Assembly (NCBI GenBank): GCA_964394665.1
Contig: CAYMYN010000007.1
Coordinates: 92,411-156,410 of the forward strand
Reading direction: 5' to 3'
DNA from: CAYMYN01 sp964394665
GTDB taxonomy: Bacteria > Planctomycetota > UBA1135 > GCA-002686595
Length of the DNA stretch: 64,000 nt
Shown here: positions 34,464 to 42,464 of the stretch, one piece after another
Layout: each line of letters begins with the position of its first letter
Position numbering within the stretch: the stretch's first letter is position 1
The notes under the pieces: generated by a model
Seen by the model: the letters and a program-made list of their open reading frames with translations, nothing else
Told to the model about the DNA's origin: nothing
Databases searched by the model: none
Position numbers and translations under genes: made by a program

Positions 34464-35570
34464 GTGTTGCGGCTCGCGGCCTACGTGTACCCGGGCTGGC
34501 ACCCGACGCCCGAACGCGACGCGGCGCTCCATCCGGGCTTCACCGAGTGGGAGCTGGTCGCGGCCTGCAAGCCGCGCTTCGACGGGCACGAGCAGCCCCG
34601 CATCCCCCTGCTCGGGCCCTACGACGATCGCGATCCGCGCGAGGTCGGCCGGCGCGTGGCCCTGGCCGCCGAGTACGGCGTCAATGCCTTCGTCTACGGC
34701 ATCTTCTGGTGTCGCGGCAAACGCGCCTTCGAGCAGGCCCTCGATCGGGGCTACCTGGGCTCGCCCGAGGGCCGCTCGATCCCCTTCGGGTTGATGTGGG
34801 CCAACCGCATGCCGCGGCACATCCTGCCCGTGCGTCGCTCGGACGTGCCGGTGATCGAGGACGGCCGCCTGGTCTCCTCCGACGTGCAGGACTTCGTCGA
34901 GCTCATCGACCTCGCGGCCACGCGCTACTTCCGCCTGCCGAACTACCTGACCCTCGGCGGCCGACCCTACTTCTCGATCTTCGACTCGACCTTCTTTCTG
35001 CGCGAGCTGGGGCTCGAGAACGCGCGCCTCGCGGTGCAACGCGCCCGCGAACACCTGCGTCGCAAGGGCCTGCAGGGCCTGCACCTGGCGGCCATCGACC
35101 CCGCCGCCGACGTCGTCGAGTCCCTGCGCGAAGTGGGCTTCGACAGCGTCACGCACTACGTGCACCTGCCCGTGTGGAAGGGGCCGCTGCTCCAGGACTA
35201 CGCCGAGTGCGCCGCGGCGCGCGCCAACGAGTGGCGGGACTTCGCCGCGCGCTCGGGGCTGCCCTACATGCCTTCGGTGGCGACGGGCTGGGACGCCTCG
35301 CCGCGCGCCGCCGACCTCTCCCCCGAACGCCCGGGGAAGTACCCCTGGTCGCCGATCGTGACCGGCGCGACTCCGCGCCGTTTCCAGGCCGCGCTCGAGC
35401 GCGCCCTCGACGGCGCCCGCGCCGGCGCGCTCGGCGCCGACCCTCAGGAGTCGTTGGTGTTCGTCGCGTCGCTCAACGAGTGGAGCGAAGGGCACTACCT
35501 CGAGCCCGACCGACGCCACGGCAACGGTTGGCTGGCGGCGATCTCGAGCGCCCTGGGCACGTCGTACTGA
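34464..35570 (+). CDS. WbsX/GH99-like glycan-processing protein
   Basis: The 368-residue protein matches the WbsX (glycoside hydrolase family 99-like) group: YPGWHPTPERDAALHPGFTEW, CKPRFDGHEQPRIPLLGPYDDRDP, the barrel strand GVNAFVYGIFWCRGKRAFEQAL, and the C-terminal FVASLNEWSEGHYLEPD with the two glutamates expected at the active site. Relatives sit in O-antigen or polysaccharide clusters and are thought to act on mannose-containing glycans. No sugar genes are nearby. Its GTG lies only 4 bases after the batD stop, so it belongs to the Bat transcript. No signal peptide is seen, so it should be cytoplasmic. Confidence 0.85.
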   Translation: MLRLAAYVYPGWHPTPERDAALHPGFTEWELVAACKPRFDGHEQPRIPLLGPYDDRDPREVGRRVALAAEYGVNAFVYGIFWCRGKRAFEQALDRGYLGSPEGRSIPFGLMWANRMPRHILPVRRSDVPVIEDGRLVSSDVQDFVELIDLAATRYFRLPNYLTLGGRPYFSIFDSTFFLRELGLENARLAVQRAREHLRRKGLQGLHLAAIDPAADVVESLREVGFDSVTHYVHLPVWKGPLLQDYAECAAARANEWRDFAARSGLPYMPSVATGWDASPRAADLSPERPGKYPWSPIVTGATPRRFQAALERALDGARAGALGADPQESLVFVASLNEWSEGHYLEPDRRHGNGWLAAISSALGTSY

Positions 35571-35744
35571 TCGGGGACGCGCCGTGGCAGGTCGGGGCGG
35601 CGCGTCGGGGCCAGCGGGAGTGCCCGCAGGCTACGGAGCAGCCGCGGCCCTCGGGCATCGAAACGACGAGCACGTCCTCGTACGCCGCGGGCTCGACGGA
35701 CCGAGGTCGTGCGCCAGGCCGAGCGCGAGCGCGGCCCTCTGGCG

Positions 35745-35981
35745 TCAATCCCCGGGGGCGCTGTCCGGGGTGTCGGCGATCCCGGTGCGGTAGCGGCCGG
35801 TGACCTCGGTCGGTTCGTCCGCGGAGCTGTACTCGGGCAGGAGATCGAAGCGCGAGGGCGCGTCCCCCTCGGGGACGGGCAACCCGCCCGACTGGGCGCG
35901 CTCCTGCTTGCGCTGTGCCTTGATCTGTGCCTTCTCGCGCTTCTTGCGTTCGCGCTGACGCTTCTCCATCGAGTCCGCCAT
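35745..35981 (-). CDS. Small basic protein (78 aa), hypothetical
   Basis: The frame starts at ATG 35981 with a good CAGGAGCAGC site 6 bases upstream. Residues 4-29 are strongly basic and helical (Lys/Arg/Gln rich, KRQRERKKREKAQIKAQRK), and could bind nucleic acid. Residues 30-78 are acidic and probably disordered. No family was recognised. It lies 179 bases downstream of the helicase gene on the same strand, so it may be a small RNA-related partner, but that is a guess. Confidence 0.6.
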   Translation of the reverse strand: MADSMEKRQRERKKREKAQIKAQRKQERAQSGGLPVPEGDAPSRFDLLPEYSSADEPTEVTGRYRTGIADTPDSAPGD

Positions 35982-36160
35982 GCTGCTCCTGGGGTGGCTG
36001 CCGGCCCGCTCGATCGTCGCCCCTGTCCGAGCCGGGCCCTGCCCGGACGGGGCTGCCGCGCCGGCGTTGCCGGCTGCGACGAGAAGACACCGTAACCCCT
36101 GGGGACCGTTCCTCCATCGCCTCGCCAGGGAGGGCGACGGAACGCCGGATCCCAGGGATG

Positions 36161-37591
36161 TCAGCGGGAGCGACCCCGCTTGGGAGACGCGACGGGATCG
36201 AGGCCCGCGCCGAAGGCCGAGTTCGATCCGACCGAGACCGCGTGGGGGCGTGACTCCTTCGCGGGTCGCGCTTCCTTCGCCGGGCGAGTGTCCTTCGCGG
36301 GACGGGCCTGCGCGCGGCCGCGCGCAGTGCCGGCCGATCCGTTCGAGCCGGTCCGTCCGCGCTGGGGACGGGCCGGGGAGCGGCCCGCGGCGCCGCGGCG
36401 CGCGGCGAGCGACGCGGCGGCCGTCGTCCGGGACGGGGGCGCGAGGTCGGCGCTGAATCCCGGCCAGACGAGGCGCGGGATCGGCGTCCCGATGCGCTTC
36501 TCGATCGCGCGCACCGCGTCGGCGTCCTCGCGCGTCACGAAGGTGAAGGCCTTCCCGCTGCGCTCCGCGCGGCCCGTGCGGCCGATGCGGTGCGTGTAGG
36601 CATCGGGCGTGTTCGGCACGTCGAAGTTGACGACGTGCGAGACCCCAGCGATGTCCAGGCCCCGGGCGGCGATGTCGGTCGCCACGAGCACGTCGTACTG
36701 GCCGCTGCGGAAGCCGGCCATGGCGCGCTCGCGTTGGCCCTGGCTCATGTTGCCCTGCAGCGCGACGGCACGGTGGCCGTCCCGCTCGAGCTGTTGCGCG
36801 AGGCGCCGAGCCCGGTGCTTGGTGCGTAGGAACACGATCGCCGAGCGGAACGCGGGCTCGCGCAGGATCGCGCGCAGGAGCTCGGGCTTGTGCGCGTCGG
36901 CGATGGGCAGCAGCGCGTGCTCGATCGTCGCGGCGGGCGCGGAGTTGGCGAGCTCGGCGGTGTGCGGCTGGCGCAGGACCCGATCGGCGAGCCCCCGGAT
37001 CTCGGCCGGCATGGTGGCCGAGAACAGCAGGTTCTGACGGCGCGCCGGGAGGGCCGAGAGGATGCGCCGGATGTCCGGCAGGAAACCCATGTCGAACATG
37101 TGGTCCGCCTCGTCGAGCACGAGCACCTCGACCGCGTCGAGGCGCACCAGGCCCTGCTGGAGGAGGTCGAGCAATCGACCCGGGCAGGCCACGACGACCT
37201 CGGGGCGCTTGCGCAGGGCGGTGGCCTGCGGGCCCTGGCCGACGCCGCCGAAGACGGTCACGACGCGGACGTTGGTGAAGCGCGCCAGGGCTTGGAACTC
37301 GGCCTGGATCTGGAGGGCGAGCTCGCGGGTGGGCGCGACCACCAGGGCCCGCGGGCCGGCGCCGGGGCGCTCGAGCAGGCGCTGCAGGATGGGCAGCGCG
37401 AAGGCGGCCGTCTTGCCCGTCCCGGTCTGCGCGAGGCCGAGCACGTCCCGGCCGGCGAGGGCGGCGGGCAGGGTCTGGCGCTGGATCGGTCGGGGCTCGG
37501 TGAAGCCGAGCTCGCGGACGCCGCGCAGGAGGTTCGGGTGGAGCTGGAAGGGTTCGAAGCCGGCGGCAGCCGGCGAATCGGATCGCGACAT
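36161..37591 (-). CDS. DEAD-box RNA helicase, RhlE-like
   Basis: The 476-residue protein has all DEAD-box motifs: Q motif (GFTEPRPIQRQTLP), Walker A AQTGTGKTAAF, PTRELALQ, GRLLD, VLDEADHMFDMGF, SAT, TDIAARGLDI and HRIGRTGRA. The core ends near residue 380. The tail is Arg/Pro/Ala-rich with three tandem RPAK(D/E) units and ends in KRGRSR, as in RhlE-type helicases whose basic tails bind RNA. It unwinds short RNA duplexes, for example in ribosome assembly or decay. The ATG at 37591 gives the standard N-terminus. A hairpin at 37621-37645 lies in its leader. Confidence 0.93.
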   Translation of the reverse strand: MSRSDSPAAAGFEPFQLHPNLLRGVRELGFTEPRPIQRQTLPAALAGRDVLGLAQTGTGKTAAFALPILQRLLERPGAGPRALVVAPTRELALQIQAEFQALARFTNVRVVTVFGGVGQGPQATALRKRPEVVVACPGRLLDLLQQGLVRLDAVEVLVLDEADHMFDMGFLPDIRRILSALPARRQNLLFSATMPAEIRGLADRVLRQPHTAELANSAPAATIEHALLPIADAHKPELLRAILREPAFRSAIVFLRTKHRARRLAQQLERDGHRAVALQGNMSQGQRERAMAGFRSGQYDVLVATDIAARGLDIAGVSHVVNFDVPNTPDAYTHRIGRTGRAERSGKAFTFVTREDADAVRAIEKRIGTPIPRLVWPGFSADLAPPSRTTAAASLAARRGAAGRSPARPQRGRTGSNGSAGTARGRAQARPAKDTRPAKEARPAKESRPHAVSVGSNSAFGAGLDPVASPKRGRSR

Positions 37592-37895
37592 GGAGCGGTC
37601 GTGCGGTGTGTGGGGATCGCGGATCCCTCCCCAGGGGGGGGATCCACGCGATGCGACCCATACAAGCAGCGACAGGTGCGATCGGAGATGGGTGGGCGCG
37701 ACCGGGATCGGACGATCCCCTGGGTCCTGCTGTGCGCCGTGCGGGCCGGGGCCCGCCAAGAACAGGACGCAGGCTAGCCGTTCCCGCGACCCGTACCACC
37801 CTCCGATCGACGGAATCCCGTCCGACCACGAGGAAAACCGCCCCGCGGCCCCTTCCAGGCCCCCCGGGCCGGGACCGGGCGCCCCTGCGGGCAGG
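37592..37895. promoter_or_regulatory. Leader/promoter region of the helicase gene
   Basis: About 300 bases separate the helicase start from the stop of the upstream regulator gene on the same strand. A near-perfect inverted repeat lies at 37621-37645 (GGATCCCTCCCC with GGGGGGGGATCC), 30 bases before the start codon. Near 37672, TTGTATGGG on the minus strand could be a -10-like element. The helicase 5' leader may therefore be folded. No gene was seen. Confidence 0.35.
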
Positions 37896-39242
37896 TCAGG
37901 CCTGGTCGCGCTCCTCGAGCTCGAGCCGGCAATCGAGCTCGAGGGCGAACCGGCCGCGGCGCACGGGCACCAGGCGCACCTGGGGACAACGCGCCGCCAG
38001 GCGCTGGCGAAGCAGGATCAGGCGCGCCTCGAGGTTGTCCTTGAGGGGCGGCAGGCCCAGGCTCGGGTCGAGGCGCAGCTCGCGGTTCGTGAACTCGTGG
38101 CGTCCCTCGGTCCGGTGCGCGGCGAGAAGCTTCCACAGGATGCGTCCGGGCACGTTGCGCACGAGGTACTCGCCGTCGACGAAGATGCAGTCGTCGTTGC
38201 GGTAGAAGACGAAGCGGCGCAGGGGTCGGCCGTCGAGCTCGGGAGCGGGCGCCGCGCTGCGGCGGGCCTCGATCGCGGCGGCGATCTGGTTGGCCACGAT
38301 CTGCAGGAACGCCTCGTCCCACTCGTCGAAGCACAGGGGATCGTGGCTCTCGACGGCCAGCACGCCCACCAGCTCGTCGCGCAGCAGCAGCGGCAGAGCG
38401 AGCTGGGCCTCGGCGTCCGCCAGACCCGGCAGGGGCAGCTCGGGCGTCATGTCGCTGCGCCCGCCGCACTCCTCCACGCGATGGCGGATGGCCCGGCCGT
38501 AGCGCAGCTCGTTGCCGAAGCCCGCCACGCGCACCATGCGGCGGGACGCGGCGGCCGCGCCGACCAGGCCCGCGCCGAGCTCGACGGTCGCGCCCAGACC
38601 CTTGCCGCCGTAGCCCCGGCTGGCGGCGGTCACCAAGCGCTCGCCGCCGGGCTCGAGCAGGAGGATCATCGAGTGCGAGAAGCCCAGCAGCTCGTCGAGG
38701 GCGGTGAGCGCGACCTCCATCAGGTCCTCGAGGTCGCCCGCCCGACCGATGCGTTCGCAGACCACCTGCAGGCCGCGCAGCTCGGTCAGCGGTCCGCCGA
38801 CGGGGGCCTCGGCGCCGTCGAGGAGTGGGTCGGCTGGAAGGAGGAAGCCTTCGATCTCCTCCACCGAGAGCACGCGGTAGACGTCGGCCGAGAGCAGGCG
38901 GAAGACCCCGGTCATGCCCGTGTGCGAGGCGATCACGTCGATGCGCACCGACATCTGCTCGAACAGCGGCCCGCTGGTCTCGGCGCGCACGAAGCGCCCC
39001 ACGAGGCGGAACGCGCGCAAGTTGACCGGATCGTTGAAGACGATCGTCATCAACGGGTTCTCGGCCACGTTGCGCCGGGTCTTGTTGAAGAACTGGCAGG
39101 AGAGCGCGACGTGTTCGGAGTCGACGCGCGTGACCTGCGAGAGGTAGGTCACGTTCGGCTCGCCGTCCGCGCTGCAGGTGGCGATCAGGGAGGGCACGAT
39201 GCCCTGGAAGCAGGCGCCGAGGTCCTCCAGCCGCACGCTCAT
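37896..39242 (-). CDS. Split-barrel/GAF/winged-helix regulator
   Basis: The 448-residue protein has three parts. Residues 1-130 resemble the pyridoxamine-phosphate-oxidase-like, flavin-binding split barrel (SLIATCSADGEPNVTYLSQVTRVD, VALSCQFFNKTRRNVAENPLMTIVFND). Residues 160-330 form a GAF sensor domain (SMILLLEPGGERLVTAASRGYGG, LALPLLLRDELVGVLAVESHDPLCFDEWDEAFLQIVANQIA). Residues 345-440 match an OmpR-type winged helix (FVDGEYLVRNVPGRILWKLL, LEARLILLRQRLA, VRLVPVRRGRFALEL). It looks like a one-component regulator sensing redox state or a small ligand. Its ATG overlaps the upstream split-barrel gene by 4 bp. Targets probably include its own cluster. Confidence 0.8.
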   Translation of the reverse strand: MSVRLEDLGACFQGIVPSLIATCSADGEPNVTYLSQVTRVDSEHVALSCQFFNKTRRNVAENPLMTIVFNDPVNLRAFRLVGRFVRAETSGPLFEQMSVRIDVIASHTGMTGVFRLLSADVYRVLSVEEIEGFLLPADPLLDGAEAPVGGPLTELRGLQVVCERIGRAGDLEDLMEVALTALDELLGFSHSMILLLEPGGERLVTAASRGYGGKGLGATVELGAGLVGAAAASRRMVRVAGFGNELRYGRAIRHRVEECGGRSDMTPELPLPGLADAEAQLALPLLLRDELVGVLAVESHDPLCFDEWDEAFLQIVANQIAAAIEARRSAAPAPELDGRPLRRFVFYRNDDCIFVDGEYLVRNVPGRILWKLLAAHRTEGRHEFTNRELRLDPSLGLPPLKDNLEARLILLRQRLAARCPQVRLVPVRRGRFALELDCRLELEERDQA

Positions 39243-39721
39243 CGCGGATCGGCCCCCGCGCCCGGCCCCAAGGGCTCGCCCGCGCCCGGGCCCGGCGTCT
39301 GGACGAAGACCGACTCGACGGCGATGCGCAACGCGTGGCAGGGCCAGTGCGCCAGGCGCAGGGTGACGCGTTGCGGCAGGCCGACCTCGGCCAGGGTGGC
39401 GGCGAAGGCGAATCGATAGCGCTCGACGAGCGCGCGCTCCTCGGGGCCCGTGGGCGCCACCTCGAGCAGCCGGCCCTTGACCTGGATCGTCTTGTGGTCC
39501 GCCGGGCGCGAGCAACACATGGCGACGCGGCCGTTCTCGAGCGCGTTGGCGAGGGTGCGGGCGCCCGTCGCCTCGGGGACGAAGACCGTCAACCGTGCTC
39601 CGTCGGCCTCGACGCGCGCGCCGACCGCGCGCATCGCCTCGGGGCACAGGCGCGCGTCCCGGGTGCCGACGAGCATCGAGACGCCCGAGTGGATGAAGTC
39701 GAACAGGTCTCGCGGGATCAA
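39239..39721 (-). CDS. Pyridoxamine 5'-phosphate oxidase-like split-barrel protein
   Basis: The 160-residue protein is a stand-alone flavin-type split barrel. It has SMLVGTRDARLCPEAMRAVGARVEADGARLTVFVPE, ALENGRVAMCCSRPADHKTIQVKGRLLEV and a cysteine pair (CC) in the strand usually near the flavin. Relatives bind FMN, F420 or haem and act as oxidases, reductases or sensors. It overlaps the regulator gene by 4 bp, and the two share the same fold. Upstream, 93 bases away, is the mono-haem cytochrome. A role in electron transfer or redox sensing with these neighbours is inferred. Confidence 0.8.
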   Translation of the reverse strand: MIPRDLFDFIHSGVSMLVGTRDARLCPEAMRAVGARVEADGARLTVFVPEATGARTLANALENGRVAMCCSRPADHKTIQVKGRLLEVAPTGPEERALVERYRFAFAATLAEVGLPQRVTLRLAHWPCHALRIAVESVFVQTPGPGAGEPLGPGAGADPR

Positions 39722-39814
39722 AGGCCGGCGCTCCGGCGCGCGATTCTAGATCCGCACCGGAGCGCCGCCAGCGTCGAGTCGCTCCGCCCGTGGCCGAGCG
39801 CCCGTCGGTCCCGC

Positions 39815-40408
39815 TCAGCCGCCGTGGCTCGCCCCGGCGGGCGCGACGGGCTCGGGCACGCGGTTGTGGATGGCCGGGATCGTGCGCAGGTAGCGATAGA
39901 TCGAGCGCAGGTCCGCGTCGGTGAGCTTGGCGTAGGCCGGCGCGGGCATGGGCGGCAGGAGGGCGCGGCCGATGCCCATGTGGCGGCCGGTGCGGATCGT
40001 GGCCAGGAAGGTCTCCTCGTTCCAGCGCCCGATGCCGGTCTCCTCGTCGGGGGTCAGGTTGGCGGTGAAGCTCACGCCCCAGGGGCCGGCCCAGGCGGTG
40101 TTGGTGGCCGAGAGCGCGACGATCCACGGACCGGGGGGCAGCTCGGGCGCCGGCGGCATCACCAGGCCCGCGGGATGGCCCGAGAGATCGCGCGAGGCGT
40201 CCGGCTCGGGGCCGTTCGGGCCCATGTGCCAGGGCGTGTGGCAGTCGTTGCAGGCCATCGTGGTCACGAGGTAGCGGCCGCGCTCGACGCTCGGCGCGCC
40301 GGGCCAGTCCCCGTCCGAGGCCCGGGCCGGGCCGCAGCCCGAGAACGCGAGGGAGAGGGACAGGGTCGTGAGGGTGGCGAGGGCCGGGATGCGGATCAGG
40401 GTCTTCAT
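39815..40408 (-). CDS. Mono-haem cytochrome c lipoprotein
   Basis: The 197-residue product has a lipoprotein signal (LSLAFSGC) and one haem c motif, CNDCH, in RGRYLVTTMACNDCHTPWHMGPNG. GRHMGIGRALLPPMPAPAYAKLTDADLRSIYRYLRTIPAI supplies the distal Met and the typical C-terminal helix of class I cytochromes. It is anchored outside the cytoplasm and should carry single electrons. The gene sits 6 bases after the di-haem gene on the same strand. The C-terminus ends in a short His-containing tail. Confidence 0.9.
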   Translation of the reverse strand: MKTLIRIPALATLTTLSLSLAFSGCGPARASDGDWPGAPSVERGRYLVTTMACNDCHTPWHMGPNGPEPDASRDLSGHPAGLVMPPAPELPPGPWIVALSATNTAWAGPWGVSFTANLTPDEETGIGRWNEETFLATIRTGRHMGIGRALLPPMPAPAYAKLTDADLRSIYRYLRTIPAIHNRVPEPVAPAGASHGG

Positions 40409-40414
40409 GGCGCT

Positions 40415-41530
40415 TCAGGGTCGTTGGTGTGACAGGAGTCGGGGGTGGGCCTCGAGGTCCGCCCCGCCGACCGGGGCGGCGAGGTCCTCCAGGATCCAGC
40501 TCCGCACCAGGGCGAGCGCGTCCGCGTCGACGCGTGCGCTCCCCAGGGGCGGCATGGCGAGGGCATTGCCGCGGGTGCCCAGGCGCGCCGCGAGCAAGCT
40601 GTGATCGGGTTCGCCGGGGGTCACGAGCGACGCCGCCGCGCCGGCCTGCGCCGACCGATGGCGCGCGCTCCTCCCGACCAGCGATTCGGGCGCGGTGGGC
40701 GCGTCCCCGCGGGCGAAGGTCTGATCGAGGCGCGGGATGAGCTCGGCCAGGGGGCCCCCGGCGCGGTGGCATCCACCGCAGTTGGCGTGCAGGTAGCCGA
40801 GCACCGCCCGCTCGCGCGGGCTGGCGGCGACGATGCGCGGCGGCGACGCCAGGAAATCGCCGTCGAGCCCCGTCAGGGCACCCCCGCGCACCAGGACCTC
40901 GAGGTCGACGTCGTCCGGACGCGGGGTCTCGGCGTGGGGCGCGAGCGGGTCGCGATCGGGCGAGAGCTGCAGGGCCGAGAAACCCAGCACCGGCGTCGCG
41001 CCGTTCCCGTGGCAGCTCAGGCAGTCGGCGCGGGCGGGCACGTCGTGCGCGACGCCGTCGGGCGCGACGTAGGCGCGCCGCAGGCCGCGTTCGGGGGCGA
41101 GCTCGGCCCGCTCCTGCGCGTCGTCCCAGACGTAGGCCGCGAAGCTCCACGAGCCGTCGGCCAATCGCTCGAGCACGCGCGTCTCGATGCGCCGCCCCCC
41201 GTGGGCGAACTCCTTCCACAGCTTCGTCCCCACCGGGAAGTCCCAGGCGTCGGGGTCGGAGGCGTCGATCGCGCTCCCGGCCGGGAGACGGATCCAGCGC
41301 CGCTTGGCCGCGCCGTCGGTCCACAGCGGATACTGCGGCGTGTACGGCAGCAGCTCGCCGAACGGTTCCCCCGTCGCGGGGTCGAGCACGAAGCCCGTGG
41401 CCTCGAGCCAGCGGGGCGGTTCCTGCGCGCAGGTCGCCTCGAGCGCGAGCGGGGCGTCCACGCTCCCGGCGCAGCCCGCGAGCCACGCGAGGCAGGCCGC
41501 GGCGAGCCTGGCCCAGGACGGGCGGATCAC
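40415..41530 (-). CDS. Di-haem cytochrome-like lipoprotein
   Basis: The 371-residue product starts at GTG 41530 (GTGA overlap with the hemerythrin gene) and has a lipobox, AAACLAWLAGC. It contains two haem c motifs, CLSCHGN near residue 173 and CGGCHRA near residue 256. The N-terminal half includes PYTPQYPLWTDGAAKRRWIRLP and FPVGTKLWKEFAHGGRRIETRVL. This is the pattern of a family of large secreted haem proteins (the SO2930/TIGR03806 type) of unknown function. The C-terminal LLAARLGTRGNALAMPPLGSARVD offers a possible Met ligand. It probably passes electrons with the downstream cytochrome. Confidence 0.85.
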   Translation of the reverse strand: MIRPSWARLAAACLAWLAGCAGSVDAPLALEATCAQEPPRWLEATGFVLDPATGEPFGELLPYTPQYPLWTDGAAKRRWIRLPAGSAIDASDPDAWDFPVGTKLWKEFAHGGRRIETRVLERLADGSWSFAAYVWDDAQERAELAPERGLRRAYVAPDGVAHDVPARADCLSCHGNGATPVLGFSALQLSPDRDPLAPHAETPRPDDVDLEVLVRGGALTGLDGDFLASPPRIVAASPRERAVLGYLHANCGGCHRAGGPLAELIPRLDQTFARGDAPTAPESLVGRSARHRSAQAGAAASLVTPGEPDHSLLAARLGTRGNALAMPPLGSARVDADALALVRSWILEDLAAPVGGADLEAHPRLLSHQRP

Positions 41531-42219
41531 GGGTTGCGCTCCTCCACGCTCGCGAGCGCCACCGGCATCGAGGCCAACGCCGCGGCCCAACGCTCCGCGC
41601 CCAGGGCGGCCCGGGCCGGGGCGGTCAGCTCGGCGAAGACGGGCGGCGGAACGGCCTGCGCCAGCCCGGCGAGGATCGTGGCGCACTCGGGGCGCGCGAC
41701 CGCCGGCAACAACACGACCAGCCACTCGGCCAGGCGCGCGGGCTCGATCGAGGCCAGGATGCGGCCTTCGAGCCCGTGCAGGCGCCCGTCGTCCAGGTGC
41801 GCCCACAGGAGGCGGTTGACCTGGCACTCCTCGCGCTCGAGGTGCAGCAGATGTTCGGCCACCAGGTGCCCCAGACGGTCCTGAAGGCGTCGCCCCAGGG
41901 AGAGGCGTTCGCTCCCCTGGGCACCGGTCAGGCGCTCGGCGAGGGCCAGGAGCTCGGCCTCGAGGCCCCCCACCCGGGCGTGGTCGTTGCGCAGATCGGC
42001 GGCCAGGTCCGGGGCCAGGCGCTCGACCTCCGGCACGATCACGTCGTCCTCGTGGGCCGCGTGCTCGTGCAGGAAGGCCGTCAGGCGCCGCAGCGCCGCG
42101 GCCGCCCGCGCGCTCTCGGTCCCGTCGCCGAAGTCGGTGCGGGCACAGAGCTCGGTGGTCTCGAAGAGCAGGGTCCGGATGGCCTTGTGGATCGGACGGT
42201 AGAGGTCGAAGCGCTGCAT
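41527..42219 (-). CDS. Hemerythrin-like HHE-domain protein
   Basis: The 230-residue protein has the four-helix HHE fold: HKAIRTLLFETTELCARTDF near the start, LTAFLHEHAAHEDDVIVPEVE and NDHARVGGLEAELLALAERL, with His/Glu residues placed to bind a di-iron centre. A second half (HLVAEHLLHLEREECQVNRLLW) adds further His/Glu. Hemerythrins bind O2, NO or store iron. I start at ATG 42219 (MQRFDLYRP); a start 22 codons upstream adds only a Pro-rich stretch. It is the first gene of the redox cluster and has no signal peptide, so it is cytoplasmic while its cytochrome partners are exported. Confidence 0.88.
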   Translation of the reverse strand: MQRFDLYRPIHKAIRTLLFETTELCARTDFGDGTESARAAAALRRLTAFLHEHAAHEDDVIVPEVERLAPDLAADLRNDHARVGGLEAELLALAERLTGAQGSERLSLGRRLQDRLGHLVAEHLLHLEREECQVNRLLWAHLDDGRLHGLEGRILASIEPARLAEWLVVLLPAVARPECATILAGLAQAVPPPVFAELTAPARAALGAERWAAALASMPVALASVEERNP

Positions 42220-42332
42220 GGTCGGAGGGGGGTCGGGTGGGGATCGGCGCCCCACGGGAGATGGCATCGGCGCCCCGCGGGGCATGGCGTCGAAGACTAG
42301 GGGCGCGCGCCACGCCGGGCTTCCTCAGTGCC

Positions 42333-42364
42333 CCCTAGCGCGATGCTCAAAGTTCCCTAAGCGC
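42333..42364. promoter_or_regulatory. Direct repeat between divergent operons, possible operator
   Basis: CCCTAGCGC (42333-42341) and CCCTAAGCGC (42355-42364) are near-identical and start 22 bases apart, two helical turns. Each is preceded by AGTG or AGTT. They lie between the hemerythrin cluster (minus) and the RND pair (plus). The cluster's own winged-helix regulator is a plausible binder, since OmpR-type proteins use tandem sites. This is inferred. Confidence 0.35.
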
Positions 42365-42464
42365 AGCCCGCGACCGCGGGGCCCCGTGTTCGAGCTCGGT
42401 ACCCCGATCCGCCCCGGCGGCGGGCGCCGTACACTCCTCCGGCTCCCCTCGCCGGGGCCCGCGA

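Noticed and set aside
35473..36117. Minus-strand frame running through the gap after the WbsX-like gene
   Set aside because: Low-complexity composition, overlaps the better-supported 78-residue gene in another frame, and has no motif.
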